Part shown: positions 1 to 6,420 of the stretch, piece by piece
How the letters are laid out: every line of letters begins with the position of its first letter
Numbering within the stretch: position 1 is the first letter of the stretch
Assembly: GCA_964564325.1 (NCBI GenBank)
Contig: CAZMBD010000035.1
Span: forward strand, 1-20,793
Length of the DNA: 20,793 nt
Reading direction: 5' to 3'
Source: JAAZMA01 sp964564325
GTDB lineage: Bacteria > Bacillota > Clostridia > Tissierellales > Tepidimicrobiaceae
The notes under the pieces: generated by a model
What the model was told of the DNA's origin: nothing
The model's database searches: none
Seen by the model: only the letters and a program-made list of their open reading frames with translations
Made by a program: the position numbers and the translations under genes

Positions 1-2
1 GT

Positions 3-71
3 ATAGGAGACAAGATTAAAATCCATGGTTACGATGCCATTATTACTGAGAAAAGGTGGCTAAAAATATAA
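3..71 (+). CDS. 3' end of an unidentified protein (partial)
   Basis: An open frame enters from the left edge and stops at TAA 69-71. Its last residues include GDKIKIHGYDAIITEKRWLKI. The fragment is too short to assign a family, and the body of the gene lies outside the window. A terminator-like hairpin about 100 bases downstream fits the end of a transcript. The reading could also be a chance open frame. Confidence 0.4.
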   Translation: MGDKIKIHGYDAIITEKRWLKI

Positions 72-341
72 ATGAAAAGGCAAGAAAGGATTGAGGGTTT
101 ATTGTCACCCAAGACATACAGAATGTGTTTGTAGACTAGAATACTATAGAATCAAGTTATAGCAAGGGTTTAAGGCGTTAAATGTATAGATGACATTCAA
201 CGCTTTTTATTCATGGGAACATGTCCATAAAAAAATAGGAAAGTAACTTCTAGGTTGATTTGGATAATTCTAAGCAGAAGGCTGCTGCTTCCTGGTTGAT
301 ATGAATCGGAGGATTTATGGAAAAAGGTAGCTACTTTGAAC
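72..341. other. Intergenic stretch, no supported gene
   Basis: This stretch contains one terminator-like hairpin (172-208) but no convincing gene. A 20-codon ORF at 72-134 (ATG to TAG) has no good ribosome binding site and no recognisable family, so I do not call it. Together with the toxin remnant downstream, the region looks like decayed accessory DNA. Confidence 0.5.
172..208 (+). terminator. Rho-independent terminator
   Basis: The arms GCGTTAAATGT (175-185) and ACATTCAACGC (193-203) pair over 11 positions with one A-C mismatch around a 7-base loop. Five T residues (204-208) follow. It probably ends transcription of the partial gene at the left edge. Confidence 0.65.
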
Positions 342-401
342 AAAGGATTGAGAATTCGTGGGTTAAGAAATCGTATAGTTCATGACTATGAAGGTGTCGG
401 G
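342..401 (+). pseudogene. Remnant of a HepT-type toxin (DUF86 family)
   Basis: The frame starting at 342 reads KGLRIRGLRNRIVHDYEGVG. This resembles the most conserved block of HepT-like ribonuclease toxins, with the RX4-6Y catalytic motif seen as R-N-R-I-V-H-D-Y. No start codon with ribosome binding site, no N-terminal helical region and no normal C-terminus can be traced; a stop follows within a few codons. No MntA-type nucleotidyltransferase antitoxin is visible beside it. The call rests on this one motif block, so it is a degraded fragment and not a functional gene. Confidence 0.6.
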
Positions 402-555
402 GATTCCGAATAGTTCAAAATGAAGGTGGTCGTGAAGGTACAGAAGATATAAAATTATATTTATAATAATTCTTGGAAACTAATATATTTAAACTTACAA
501 GATAATCAAATAGTGATAGAATATAGATATATAAAATAAATGAAGAGGTGGCATA

Positions 556-840
556 ATGAAATCAAACATTAGACCATCGGCAGACTTAAGAAATAAATAT
601 AATGAAATATCTAAACAGCGTAGGGAAACTAGAGAAGCAGTCATAATAACTGTAAATGGTCGAGGTGATACAGCTGTCCTTGGATTGCAGGATTACAAGC
701 AAATGAAATCGGAATTAGAATTGCTTCGGACTCTTGCAGAAGCTGAAGAAGATGTTCAAAATGTAAGGGTAGGTTCTATGCAGGAATCTTTAGATAACCT
801 TCGTGAATCTTTGCTAAATAGGAAGAATGAAAATGTATAA
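556..840 (+). CDS. Phd/YefM-type antitoxin
   Basis: A 94-residue protein with the features of Phd/YefM antitoxins: an N-terminal DNA-binding part (IRPSADLRNKYNEISK), a central segment ending VLGLQDYKQM, and a charged helical C-terminal half that would wrap around a toxin. Length is normal for the family. The start ATG at 556 has GAGGTGG a few bases upstream. The gene overlaps the start of a toxin remnant (ATG 833), the usual antitoxin-toxin arrangement with translational coupling. Family members repress their own promoter and neutralise RelE/ParE-fold toxins. Here the toxin is broken, so this antitoxin is either an orphan or acts on a toxin elsewhere. Confidence 0.85.
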   Translation: MKSNIRPSADLRNKYNEISKQRRETREAVIITVNGRGDTAVLGLQDYKQMKSELELLRTLAEAEEDVQNVRVGSMQESLDNLRESLLNRKNENV

Positions 841-1007
841 GATTATGAGAACAGACAAAGCAGAAGATCATCTGAAAGATATAGTCCACGTTATAGGGTA
901 GTTATTGTAGAGAAAATCTTATATTTTACAAAGCAAACGAGGAAAATAAGGCAGTTATTATATATGCTATAGTGGATGGAAGAAGAGAATACAAAAATTT
1001 AATATAG
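833..1007 (+). pseudogene. RelE/ParE-type toxin, internally deleted
   Basis: The ATG at 833 overlaps the antitoxin stop and begins MYKIMRTDKAEDHLKDIVHVIG, typical of the N-terminus of RelE/ParE-fold toxins, then meets a stop. Right after it, in shifted frames, the family's C-terminal part appears: VVIVEK, then FYKANEENKAVIIY and AIVDGRREYKNLI ending at TAG 1005-1007. About 45 residues from the middle are missing, and the C-terminal part also carries what looks like a one-base deletion near 920. The toxin cannot be made in active form. A strong terminator begins four bases after the stop, so the original two-gene operon boundaries are preserved. Confidence 0.8.
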
Positions 1008-1010
1008 TTA

Positions 1011-1056
1011 GATAAAAACTCTAAATTTTCTAATCGTAGTTTAGGGTTTTTATCTT
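1011..1056 (+). terminator. Rho-independent terminator of the toxin-antitoxin operon
   Basis: The 15-base arms 1011-1025 and 1040-1054 pair throughout (one T-G wobble) around a 14-base loop. Each arm carries a run of five A or T, so the structure may act in both directions. It sits immediately after the toxin remnant. Confidence 0.75.
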
Positions 1057-1486
1057 CTTATAAATATCAATTATTCAAGATGGGAAATTAGATATGAAGA
1101 GGGTAGAATATGGTAAGTTGGAAATATATTTTTCCACCAAGGGGCTACTATCTCCTTATGACATCATTATTGACCTCTCAAGGCATGTTGAGTGCGTTGT
1201 AGGAATACAAAAAACATATTAACTTCAATAGATATAAGGAGAATTATAATAAAAAATTTATCAATGAAGATATCAAAATTATGATAGGAATCATGAGATA
1301 GGAACAAGTTACAGAATTTAAAAGTCTAATTGTGTCAATGGTGTAATAAGGCTTTGAATTATAATAATAATGCTTAAATCTAATTGATTAAAAAGGTTAA
1401 TCCTGATTGGCTTTTGTATTTTTACAATAATGATTTAATAATATAAGAAAGTAAAGCTTAATAATATGTAAAATGATAAAAGAAGA
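1057..1486. other. Gene-free stretch with broken reading frames
   Basis: No intact gene is supported. A 42-codon ORF (1094-1222, ATG to TAA) has only a weak ribosome binding site and no recognised family. In another frame, a longer stretch from about 1112 to 1345 stays open except for two in-frame stops (near 1199 and 1298), as expected of decaying coding DNA. I could not identify a parent protein. Confidence 0.4.
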
Positions 1487-1513
1487 GGGCATTATCTCTA
1501 TTGAGATTTGCCC
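1487..1513 (-). terminator. Terminator after the S8 protease pseudogene
   Basis: GGGCA and TCTC on the left (1487-1491, 1495-1498) pair with GAGA and TGCCC on the right (1503-1506, 1509-1513) around a TATT loop, with a small internal loop. Read on the minus strand, the hairpin follows the protease stop and is followed by a T-rich tract. Confidence 0.55.
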
Positions 1514-1548
1514 CTGAATTTTTTGATATTTCTTTTTATAATAAATTA

Positions 1549-2803
1549 TTATTTTTCACTGAAATATTTTATCAATTCAACTGGATTAACTAGGATAATT
1601 GGTACCTGAGAGCCTAAATTGTCTACTATGATAGTATCTACTGTTGTCACTATAGCGTCAGAAAACTCCGCTACAGATAAAGTTGAATTAATTTGCAGAC
1701 ATATAGCATAAAGTCCTGTTATATAGGGCATAACCCAACTCCAACCACCATGCCTCATCCAGACATAATCATTAACACCAGTCTGACTGGCAAAACTACG
1801 AGAATCCATAGGAAATAGGATTCCATCTTTATGCCCATCATAATTCTCTTTTTCCCATGTTCCGAGTGAATAAGAAGAAGGCTTATCTGGATCTTCTAGA
1901 GGATTTCTATCTGCTCCAGAACAATAATGGATTGGCATATAACTATACATATCTGGGAAAAAAACTGGAACATTTTCATCAATTGCCCTTTGTACTGCAT
2001 TTCTTGCTTCCTTTGCAAATGGGGTTCCTTCTTCGTCTAAACTCCATGATACCGATATTGCTCTAATTTTATCTTGATCTGGAAGATGTTTATTTAAATC
2101 CAGTAACATATGGATAGCTTGTGCATAGTATTCGTAAGTTGGATGATTTTTGTCAGGGCCCGCACTTTGCTGCTACATAGTATAGATTAACTTCTGGAGC
2201 CACTCCAACGTTTTTTCCAGCCAATAAGGAGGCTACTGCATTACCGTGAAATCGTTCTTTATAAGCCAATGTTTCATCAGAAGTTTCAGGTCCTATATGA
2301 TTATAATAAACTAGTGAATCCTTAAATTCTTTATGCTCCGTCAAAATTGGTCCATCAATAATACCAATAGATATTCCTTTTCCAGTAAATCCTTCTTTAT
2401 GTAGCTTTTTCACTTGTAATCCTGGATTTTTACCCTTTTCCATGATTTCAATCGGGACAAATTCTTTTGGCATTTTTTCTGGCCATACTGTAGTACTATC
2501 AAATATACAATAAAGCAGTTCAGGGAGATTACTGTTTAAATCCAAATTGCTCAAATCATATTCTCTGAGGTCAAAGGTTTCGTTATCCATAGTATTGTAA
2601 TCATCATCATAGGAAGGAAAGTTTTCCATTTTACCTCGAAAGTGATTATAGGGCTTGGTATGAAGCTGTATTCCAAGAAGATTGTCGGAGCTACTCTTTG
2701 ATGAAGTATCCTTGTTTTTTCCTGCTTGTATATTAGGATGGCAACTTGATAGGATAAGGGAAATGACTATGAGATATAAGGAAATGATTTTTAATTTTTT
2801 CAT
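1549..2803 (-). pseudogene. Subtilisin-like (S8) lipoprotein protease, frameshifted
   Basis: The start at 2803 gives a lipoprotein signal (MKKLKI, hydrophobic core, LSSC with Cys21 as the lipidation site), so the product would be a surface-anchored peptidase. The S8 catalytic Asp is in IGIIDGPIL (Asp150) and the His in RFHGNAVASLLAG (His186). The first frame ends at 2153 after AAKCGP. The next frame continues without loss as DKNHPTYEYYAQAIHMLLD and reaches the Ser region GGWSWVMPYITGLYAI (1549-2109 part, Ser124 of that ORF). Removing one base from the GGGCCC run near 2157-2162 restores one protein of about 417 residues with a complete Asp-His-Ser triad. It is therefore a single-lesion pseudogene or a sequencing error. 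A ribosome binding site (AAGGAG) precedes the start at a somewhat long spacing. Confidence 0.8.
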
Positions 2804-3031
2804 ATTAAAATGATTCTCCTTTTGAAGTAATTCTATATCTTTTCGATTTTTAATTTTTGGAATTTATTTTGTTTGTCCATAATGTGAACAAGAATTTTCG
2901 TCTTTACTAAAAAGATATCATATAAATTACTAGAATGAAAGAAAAATATGAAAATAGTTTCTGGCAAATAAGGCGAGGATTAAAACAATAGTAATAGTTT
3001 CAAACAATGTGGAAATAACAGAAGATATTGA

Positions 3032-3322
3032 TCAAATAACATTAGTTTCACCAGTACTTCCATCACGAACAGTACCCATATTTTCTAATACTTTGCTATT
3101 ACGTTTAGTAATTTCAGAACCATCTATACAAAAGATTGTATTATCATCAATAAATGGTTGTATTGTATCAATGTAGTTCTCAACAAGTTGATCTGTTTCA
3201 TCAAAACTTGAAAGGTTTCTTGAAAGTCTTTCTATAGTCTTTTTTAATAAAATATCTTCTTTTAATGCTCTAGCTATGTTGCTTAGTAATATAGAATTAC
3301 TTTCAAAAAAACCGTATATCAT
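3032..3322 (-). pseudogene. Truncated DDE transposase fragment
   Basis: The 96-residue frame carries a transposase-like N-terminal block (MIYGFFESNSILLSNIARAL, then KKTIERLSRNL) followed by a first catalytic Asp region (IFCIDGSEITK) and VRDGSTGE. Frame and similarity extend about ten codons upstream of the ATG (SKPKSKFIFQ) to a stop near 3353, so the true N-terminus is lost. The product ends soon after the first Asp; the remaining catalytic residues and the C-terminal half are missing. I see no terminal inverted repeats. It is the relic of an insertion sequence; I cannot fix the IS family. Confidence 0.6.
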
Positions 3323-3388
3323 TTGAAATATGAATTTAGATTTTGGTTTTGATTAAACTTATTATATTAAAAGAAAGGACTATTTTAC

Positions 3389-3418
3389 TTATTTTTATGC
3401 AAATTATTTTTATGCAAA
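3389..3418. repeat. Exact 15-base tandem duplication
   Basis: TTATTTTTATGCAAA occurs at 3389-3403 and again at 3404-3418 without a gap. It lies in the AT-rich region before the T-box promoter. Replication slippage is the simplest explanation. Confidence 0.7.
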
Positions 3419-3428
3419 AACTTAAATC

Positions 3429-3466
3429 TGTGGATAGATATATAATTAGCAATTACCTTATCCACA
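3429..3466. repeat. Inverted pair of DnaA-box-like sequences in a hairpin
   Basis: TGTGGATA (3429-3436) and TATCCACA (3459-3466) are exact inverse copies. The right copy extends to TTATCCACA, the consensus DnaA box; the left copy read on the other strand is CTATCCACA. TAATT (3443-3447) and AATTA (3451-3455) can pair inside, giving an imperfect cruciform with an AGC loop. The site is intergenic. It may bind DnaA or simply be a chance palindrome. Confidence 0.5.
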
Positions 3467-3522
3467 AGGATTAATTTTTAACTTCCCTAAAAAAAATGGG
3501 GAAACTCTAATTAAAATAATTA

Positions 3523-3551
3523 TTGACAGTAAAGATAATTTGTGATACAAA
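3523..3551 (+). promoter_or_regulatory. Promoter of the brnQ T-box transcript
   Basis: A perfect -35 box TTGACA (3523-3528) is followed after 17 bases by TACAAA (3546-3551), a weak -10 box. The T-box leader begins about 40 bases downstream. Confidence 0.5.
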
Positions 3552-3587
3552 ATATATAGTAATAACAAGTTAATATATAAATTCTAT

Positions 3588-3853
3588 GAAGAGAAAGAGT
3601 AAACTAGTTTATTGTTCCACAGAGAGTTGGTATTATGCTGAAAGCCAATGTTCAAGAATTAGTTGAAAATCATCTCTGAGAAGCAAAGCTGAAATTTAAT
3701 CGAGTAAGTAATGCAGGTAGTCCACCGTTAAAAGGAACACGTATTATAATGTACGTTGATAAGTGTTATAAATTAATTTTTTCTATTTTAATTTATAGAA
3801 CTAGGGTGGTAACGCGAGTATAACTCGTCCCTTTTTTGGGGCGGGTTTTTTTT
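3588..3853 (+). promoter_or_regulatory. T-box riboswitch, probably isoleucine-specific
   Basis: All main T-box parts are visible: the AGUA motif of Stem I (3598-3601), an AGAGAG segment (3621-3626), a specifier-loop region GAAAATCATC before CTCTGAG, and the T-box AGGGTGGTAACGCG from 3803. The bulge UGGU (3807-3810) would pair with the ACCA end of an uncharged tRNA with discriminator A. The terminator arms AACTCGTCCC (3822-3831) and GGGGCGGGTT (3838-3847) are followed by T's to 3853. The specifier is most likely AUC at 3669-3671 (an in-register alternative at 3672-3674 is also AUC), pointing to tRNA-Ile. Uncharged tRNA would favour the antiterminator and allow brnQ transcription. Confidence 0.9.
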
Positions 3854-3886
3854 ATTTACAAAAATAAGCAATAAAGGAGGCGTATT

Positions 3887-3991
3887 ATGGAAAGTGACAT
3901 TGATATTATAAATTGTATTCATAATATGAAAAAAACAAATTGGAGGTTTTTAAAATGGAAAAAATGGACAATAAAAATTTATTACTCGTGA
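3887..3991 (+). CDS. Possible Ile-rich leader ORF overlapping the brnQ start
   Basis: A 34-codon ORF starts at ATG 3887 with a near-perfect ribosome binding site, AAAGGAGG, six bases upstream. It begins MESDIDIINCIHNM, with four Ile in the first eleven codons, and stops at TGA 3989-3991, inside brnQ and 34 bases after the brnQ ATG (3955), in a different frame. It lies between the T-box terminator and the transporter gene. Translating ribosomes would cross the brnQ start, so the two may be coupled. No homologue is recognised; the Ile content may merely reflect AT-rich sequence. Confidence 0.4.
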   Translation: MESDIDIINCIHNMKKTNWRFLKWKKWTIKIYYS

Positions 3992-5286
3992 GTTTAATGA
4001 TATTTTCAATGTTTTTTGGTGCAGGGAACTTAATATTCCCACCTCTATTAGGACAATTATCAGGAACAAATATGATAGTATCAATGGGAGGTTTTTTAAT
4101 TTCAGCTGTTGGTCTTCCAATACTTGCAATTGCTGTAGTTGCTAAATCTGGTGGTCTTCATATATTGGCAAGTCGTGTACATCCAAAGTTTGCCTTTGCC
4201 TTTACAGTTTTAATTTATTTATCAATAGGACCTTTTTTAGGTATACCAAGAGCAGCAAGTTTAGCATTTGAAATGGGAATATCGCCTTTTTTATCAAATA
4301 CAGTAGGTGGAAGTAGTTTGGCTTTATTTATATACACCTTAGTTTATTTTGGGATAGCATATTGGCTATGTATGTCACCATCAAAACTTGTAGATAGGTT
4401 TGGAAAAGTTTTAACACCGACACTATTAGTTTTAATAGTAAGTATATTTGTATTTAGTTTGTTTAAACCAATAGGTAAATTTGCAGCACCTATTGGTGAT
4501 TATGGACAGTCTCCTTTACTTAAGGGATTTCTAGAGGGATATATGACAATGGATGCTATAGCAGCCCTTAATTTTGGTATTGTAATCTCTATTGCTTTAA
4601 AGGAAATGGGAGTAACAGAAGAAAGAGAACTTGTATCAAATACAATAAAGGCAGGAGCATTAGCAGGACTTTTATTAATGATTATATATGGAATGCTTGC
4701 ATATTTAGGAGCTACTTCACAGATCAGGTTTGGAGTAACTGAAAATGGAGCTCAAGTGCTTACAAATGTAGTATTTTACTTATTTGGGAAAAAAGGAGCC
4801 GTGTTATTAGGAGTAATATTTTCTCTTGCTTGCTTAACAACATCAGTAGGACTTTTAACCTCCTGTAGTCAATACTTTGCAAAGTTAATGCCAAAGATTT
4901 CATACAAAACCTTTGTAAAGATACTCTCTGTATCAAGCATGATATTTGCAAATGTAGGATTGACACAAATACTTAAATTTTCAGTTCCTGTATTGACTGC
5001 TATATATCCTATGGCAATTGTGCTTATGATACTTGCACTTTTAGATAAACTTTTTAAGGGAAACTCTTATGTGTATTTATTTACTATGATATGCACTTCT
5101 TTTGTCAGTATTTTAGAGGCCTTAGGGCAATTTGGGTTAAAAGTTAATATACTTAATAGTCTACCATTTTATTCAAAGGGACTTGGTTGGATTATTCCAG
5201 CAGCTGTTGGTGCAATAGTAGGATTTATTTATGGAAATTTAAGTAATAAAGGGTTTGATCAAAAATATATGCTGGAATCTGAATAA
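3955..5286 (+). CDS. brnQ: Branched-chain amino acid transporter, LIVCS family
   Basis: A polytopic membrane protein of 443 residues with about 12 hydrophobic segments. It carries the LIVCS family signature near the N-terminus, MFFGAGNLIFPPLLGQ, then GLPILAIAVVAKSGG and the FLGIPRAASLAFE loop. Family members import leucine, isoleucine and valine with sodium or protons. I chose ATG 3955 because GGAGG at 3942-3946 sits eight bases upstream; an in-frame TTG at 3940 would lie on the ribosome binding site itself. The gene is controlled by the upstream T-box leader, consistent with induction under isoleucine starvation. A stable terminator overlaps its stop codon, so it is probably monocistronic. 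Confidence 0.93.
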   Translation: MEKMDNKNLLLVSLMIFSMFFGAGNLIFPPLLGQLSGTNMIVSMGGFLISAVGLPILAIAVVAKSGGLHILASRVHPKFAFAFTVLIYLSIGPFLGIPRAASLAFEMGISPFLSNTVGGSSLALFIYTLVYFGIAYWLCMSPSKLVDRFGKVLTPTLLVLIVSIFVFSLFKPIGKFAAPIGDYGQSPLLKGFLEGYMTMDAIAALNFGIVISIALKEMGVTEERELVSNTIKAGALAGLLLMIIYGMLAYLGATSQIRFGVTENGAQVLTNVVFYLFGKKGAVLLGVIFSLACLTTSVGLLTSCSQYFAKLMPKISYKTFVKILSVSSMIFANVGLTQILKFSVPVLTAIYPMAIVLMILALLDKLFKGNSYVYLFTMICTSFVSILEALGQFGLKVNILNSLPFYSKGLGWIIPAAVGAIVGFIYGNLSNKGFDQKYMLESE

Positions 5287-5325
5287 CACAAGGGGTCACT
5301 TCAAACCGTCCCCTTGTGTTGTAAT
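5285..5325 (+). terminator. Terminator hairpin after brnQ, GGGACGG-type palindrome
   Basis: AACACAAGGGG (5285-5295) and CCCCTTGTGTT (5310-5320) form a perfect 11-bp stem around a 14-base loop, starting in the brnQ stop codon and followed by a T-rich tract. On the other strand it reads AACACAAGGGGACGGTTT, resembling the GGGAC repeats at 18661-18734. Confidence 0.75.
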
Positions 5326-5330
5326 TTTTA

Positions 5331-5359
5331 TTTTCACTTAATCATGATTATGATATAAT
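5331..5359 (+). promoter_or_regulatory. Extended -10 promoter of the EamA permease gene
   Basis: The -10 box is a perfect TATAAT (5354-5359) preceded by TG one base away (5351-5352), an extended -10. A weak -35, TTTTCA (5331-5336), lies 17 bases upstream. The gene begins about 40 bases downstream. Confidence 0.55.
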
Positions 5360-5401
5360 AAACATTTGGAACTTATACAATAAATAGTCAGGAGGTATAT
5401 G

Positions 5402-6307
5402 ATGGAATTTACGTGGTTTTCATTTGCAATAATTGCAACATTTTGTTGGGGATTATCTGATGTGTTTTTTAAGAAAGGGACAGATCCTAATGATAGATAT
5501 AGTCATTTAAGGATATTGATAATGATAGGTCTGGCAATGGGAATACAAGCTTTATTTGAATTACAAAAATTAAATTGGCAATACGATATAAAAAATATAA
5601 TTTCTTATTTCCCAGTTTCATTTCTTTATATTTTATCTATGGCGATAGATTTTTTTGGATATAGATATTTATTAATATCCGTAGGCTCTCCAGTAGCAAG
5701 TACATCAGGAGCTATAGCAGGTATATTGTCCTTTAAAGTTTTAGGTAAAACCATGTCTCCCTTACAGTTTTTTGCTGTAAGCCTAATAACTATAGGTTTA
5801 ATAGTATTGGCAATTTTAGAAAGAAGAGAAGCTGAAAAAGAGGGCATTGAAGATTTACAAAAGGGAAATAAAAACTATAAACTAGGGGCAAAGGCATTAC
5901 TATTCCCCATTGCTTATTCAGTTATAGATGGAGTAGGGACTTTTTTAGATGATGTATATTTAAGCAAATATTTTACCCCAGAAGAAGCTTTAATTTCTTT
6001 TGAACTAACATTTTTCATTGTAGCTATAATATCTTTGTTTTATATAATTGTAATTAAAAAACAAAGGTACAAGCTAATAGAAGAAAAATATAATATTTAT
6101 GGTGGACTATTTGAAACAGCAGGTCAATTTTTTTATGTATATGCCCTAAATTCTAATTCAGTAGTTGCAGCACCATTAATGTCAGTAGATAGTATAGTAG
6201 CAGTTATATTTGGAAGAATTTACTTAAAAGAAAAATTAACTAAAGAACAATATTTAACTATAATAATGATATGTATAGGTGTATTTATATTAGGATTTTT
6301 TGAATAG
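5402..6307 (+). CDS. EamA/DMT-superfamily permease
   Basis: A 301-residue membrane protein with about ten hydrophobic segments in two homologous halves, the EamA arrangement of drug/metabolite transporters. The first half begins EFTWFSFAIIATFCWGLSDVF; the second ends with the typical SIVAVIFGRIYLKEKLTKEQ and a final hydrophobic helix. A charged loop (ERREAEKEGIEDLQKG) separates the halves. Of two adjacent ATGs (5399 and 5402), the second has better spacing (six bases) from AGGAGG at 5390-5395. Substrates of this family cannot be deduced from sequence; export of a metabolite or amino acid is common. It has its own promoter and a hairpin after it. Confidence 0.85.
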   Translation: MEFTWFSFAIIATFCWGLSDVFFKKGTDPNDRYSHLRILIMIGLAMGIQALFELQKLNWQYDIKNIISYFPVSFLYILSMAIDFFGYRYLLISVGSPVASTSGAIAGILSFKVLGKTMSPLQFFAVSLITIGLIVLAILERREAEKEGIEDLQKGNKNYKLGAKALLFPIAYSVIDGVGTFLDDVYLSKYFTPEEALISFELTFFIVAIISLFYIIVIKKQRYKLIEEKYNIYGGLFETAGQFFYVYALNSNSVVAAPLMSVDSIVAVIFGRIYLKEKLTKEQYLTIIMICIGVFILGFFE

Positions 6308-6322
6308 GAAATGATTCTTATA

Positions 6323-6355
6323 ATCCCAAATATAATATTGAATTATATTTGGGAT
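6323..6355. terminator. 14-bp hairpin between permease and lacZ operon
   Basis: Arms 6323-6336 and 6342-6355 pair perfectly over 14 bases with a 5-base loop. No T-run follows on the plus strand, so it is a poor classical terminator. It overlaps the putative lacZ -35 region and could instead affect the downstream promoter. Confidence 0.45.
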
Positions 6356-6368
6356 ATGATATTATAAT
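6338..6368 (+). promoter_or_regulatory. Probable promoter of the lacZ operon
   Basis: A perfect -10 box TATAAT (6363-6368) lies 52 bases before lacZ. The best -35 candidate is TTGAAT (6338-6343), with a long spacer of 19 bases, so full activity may need help or the -35 choice may be wrong. Confidence 0.5.
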
Positions 6369-6370
6369 CA

Positions 6371-6386
6371 TAGAAAACGTTTACCA
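6371..6386. promoter_or_regulatory. LacI-family operator-like palindrome
   Basis: The sequence TAGAAAACGTTTACCA is centred on CG with the perfect core AAACGTTT and outer G/C symmetry, the form bound by LacI/GalR-family repressors. It starts three bases after the -10 box, where a bound repressor would block transcription. The LacI-type gene at the end of the same operon is the obvious candidate. It matches a catabolite (CcpA) site except at two positions, so CcpA is an alternative. Confidence 0.6.
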
Positions 6387-6420
6387 TAAACAATAAATTA
6401 AGATTCAAGGGGGTTTTGAA

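Noticed and set aside
1857..2066. 69-codon plus-strand ORF inside the S8 protease pseudogene
   Set aside because: It is antisense to a well-conserved protease region, has no ribosome binding site and no recognisable family; it is a shadow.
2150..2165. Programmed frameshift in the S8 protease gene
   Set aside because: No slippery heptamer of the usual A/T-rich type and no clear stimulatory hairpin is visible; a one-base insertion in GGGCCC is simpler.
3940..3954. TTG start for brnQ at 3940
   Set aside because: That triplet overlaps the Shine-Dalgarno sequence TTGGAGG, and ATG 3955 has ideal spacing.
6371..6386. Catabolite-responsive element bound by CcpA
   Set aside because: Two positions depart from the cre consensus and the local LacI-type gene is the closer candidate; kept as an alternative only.
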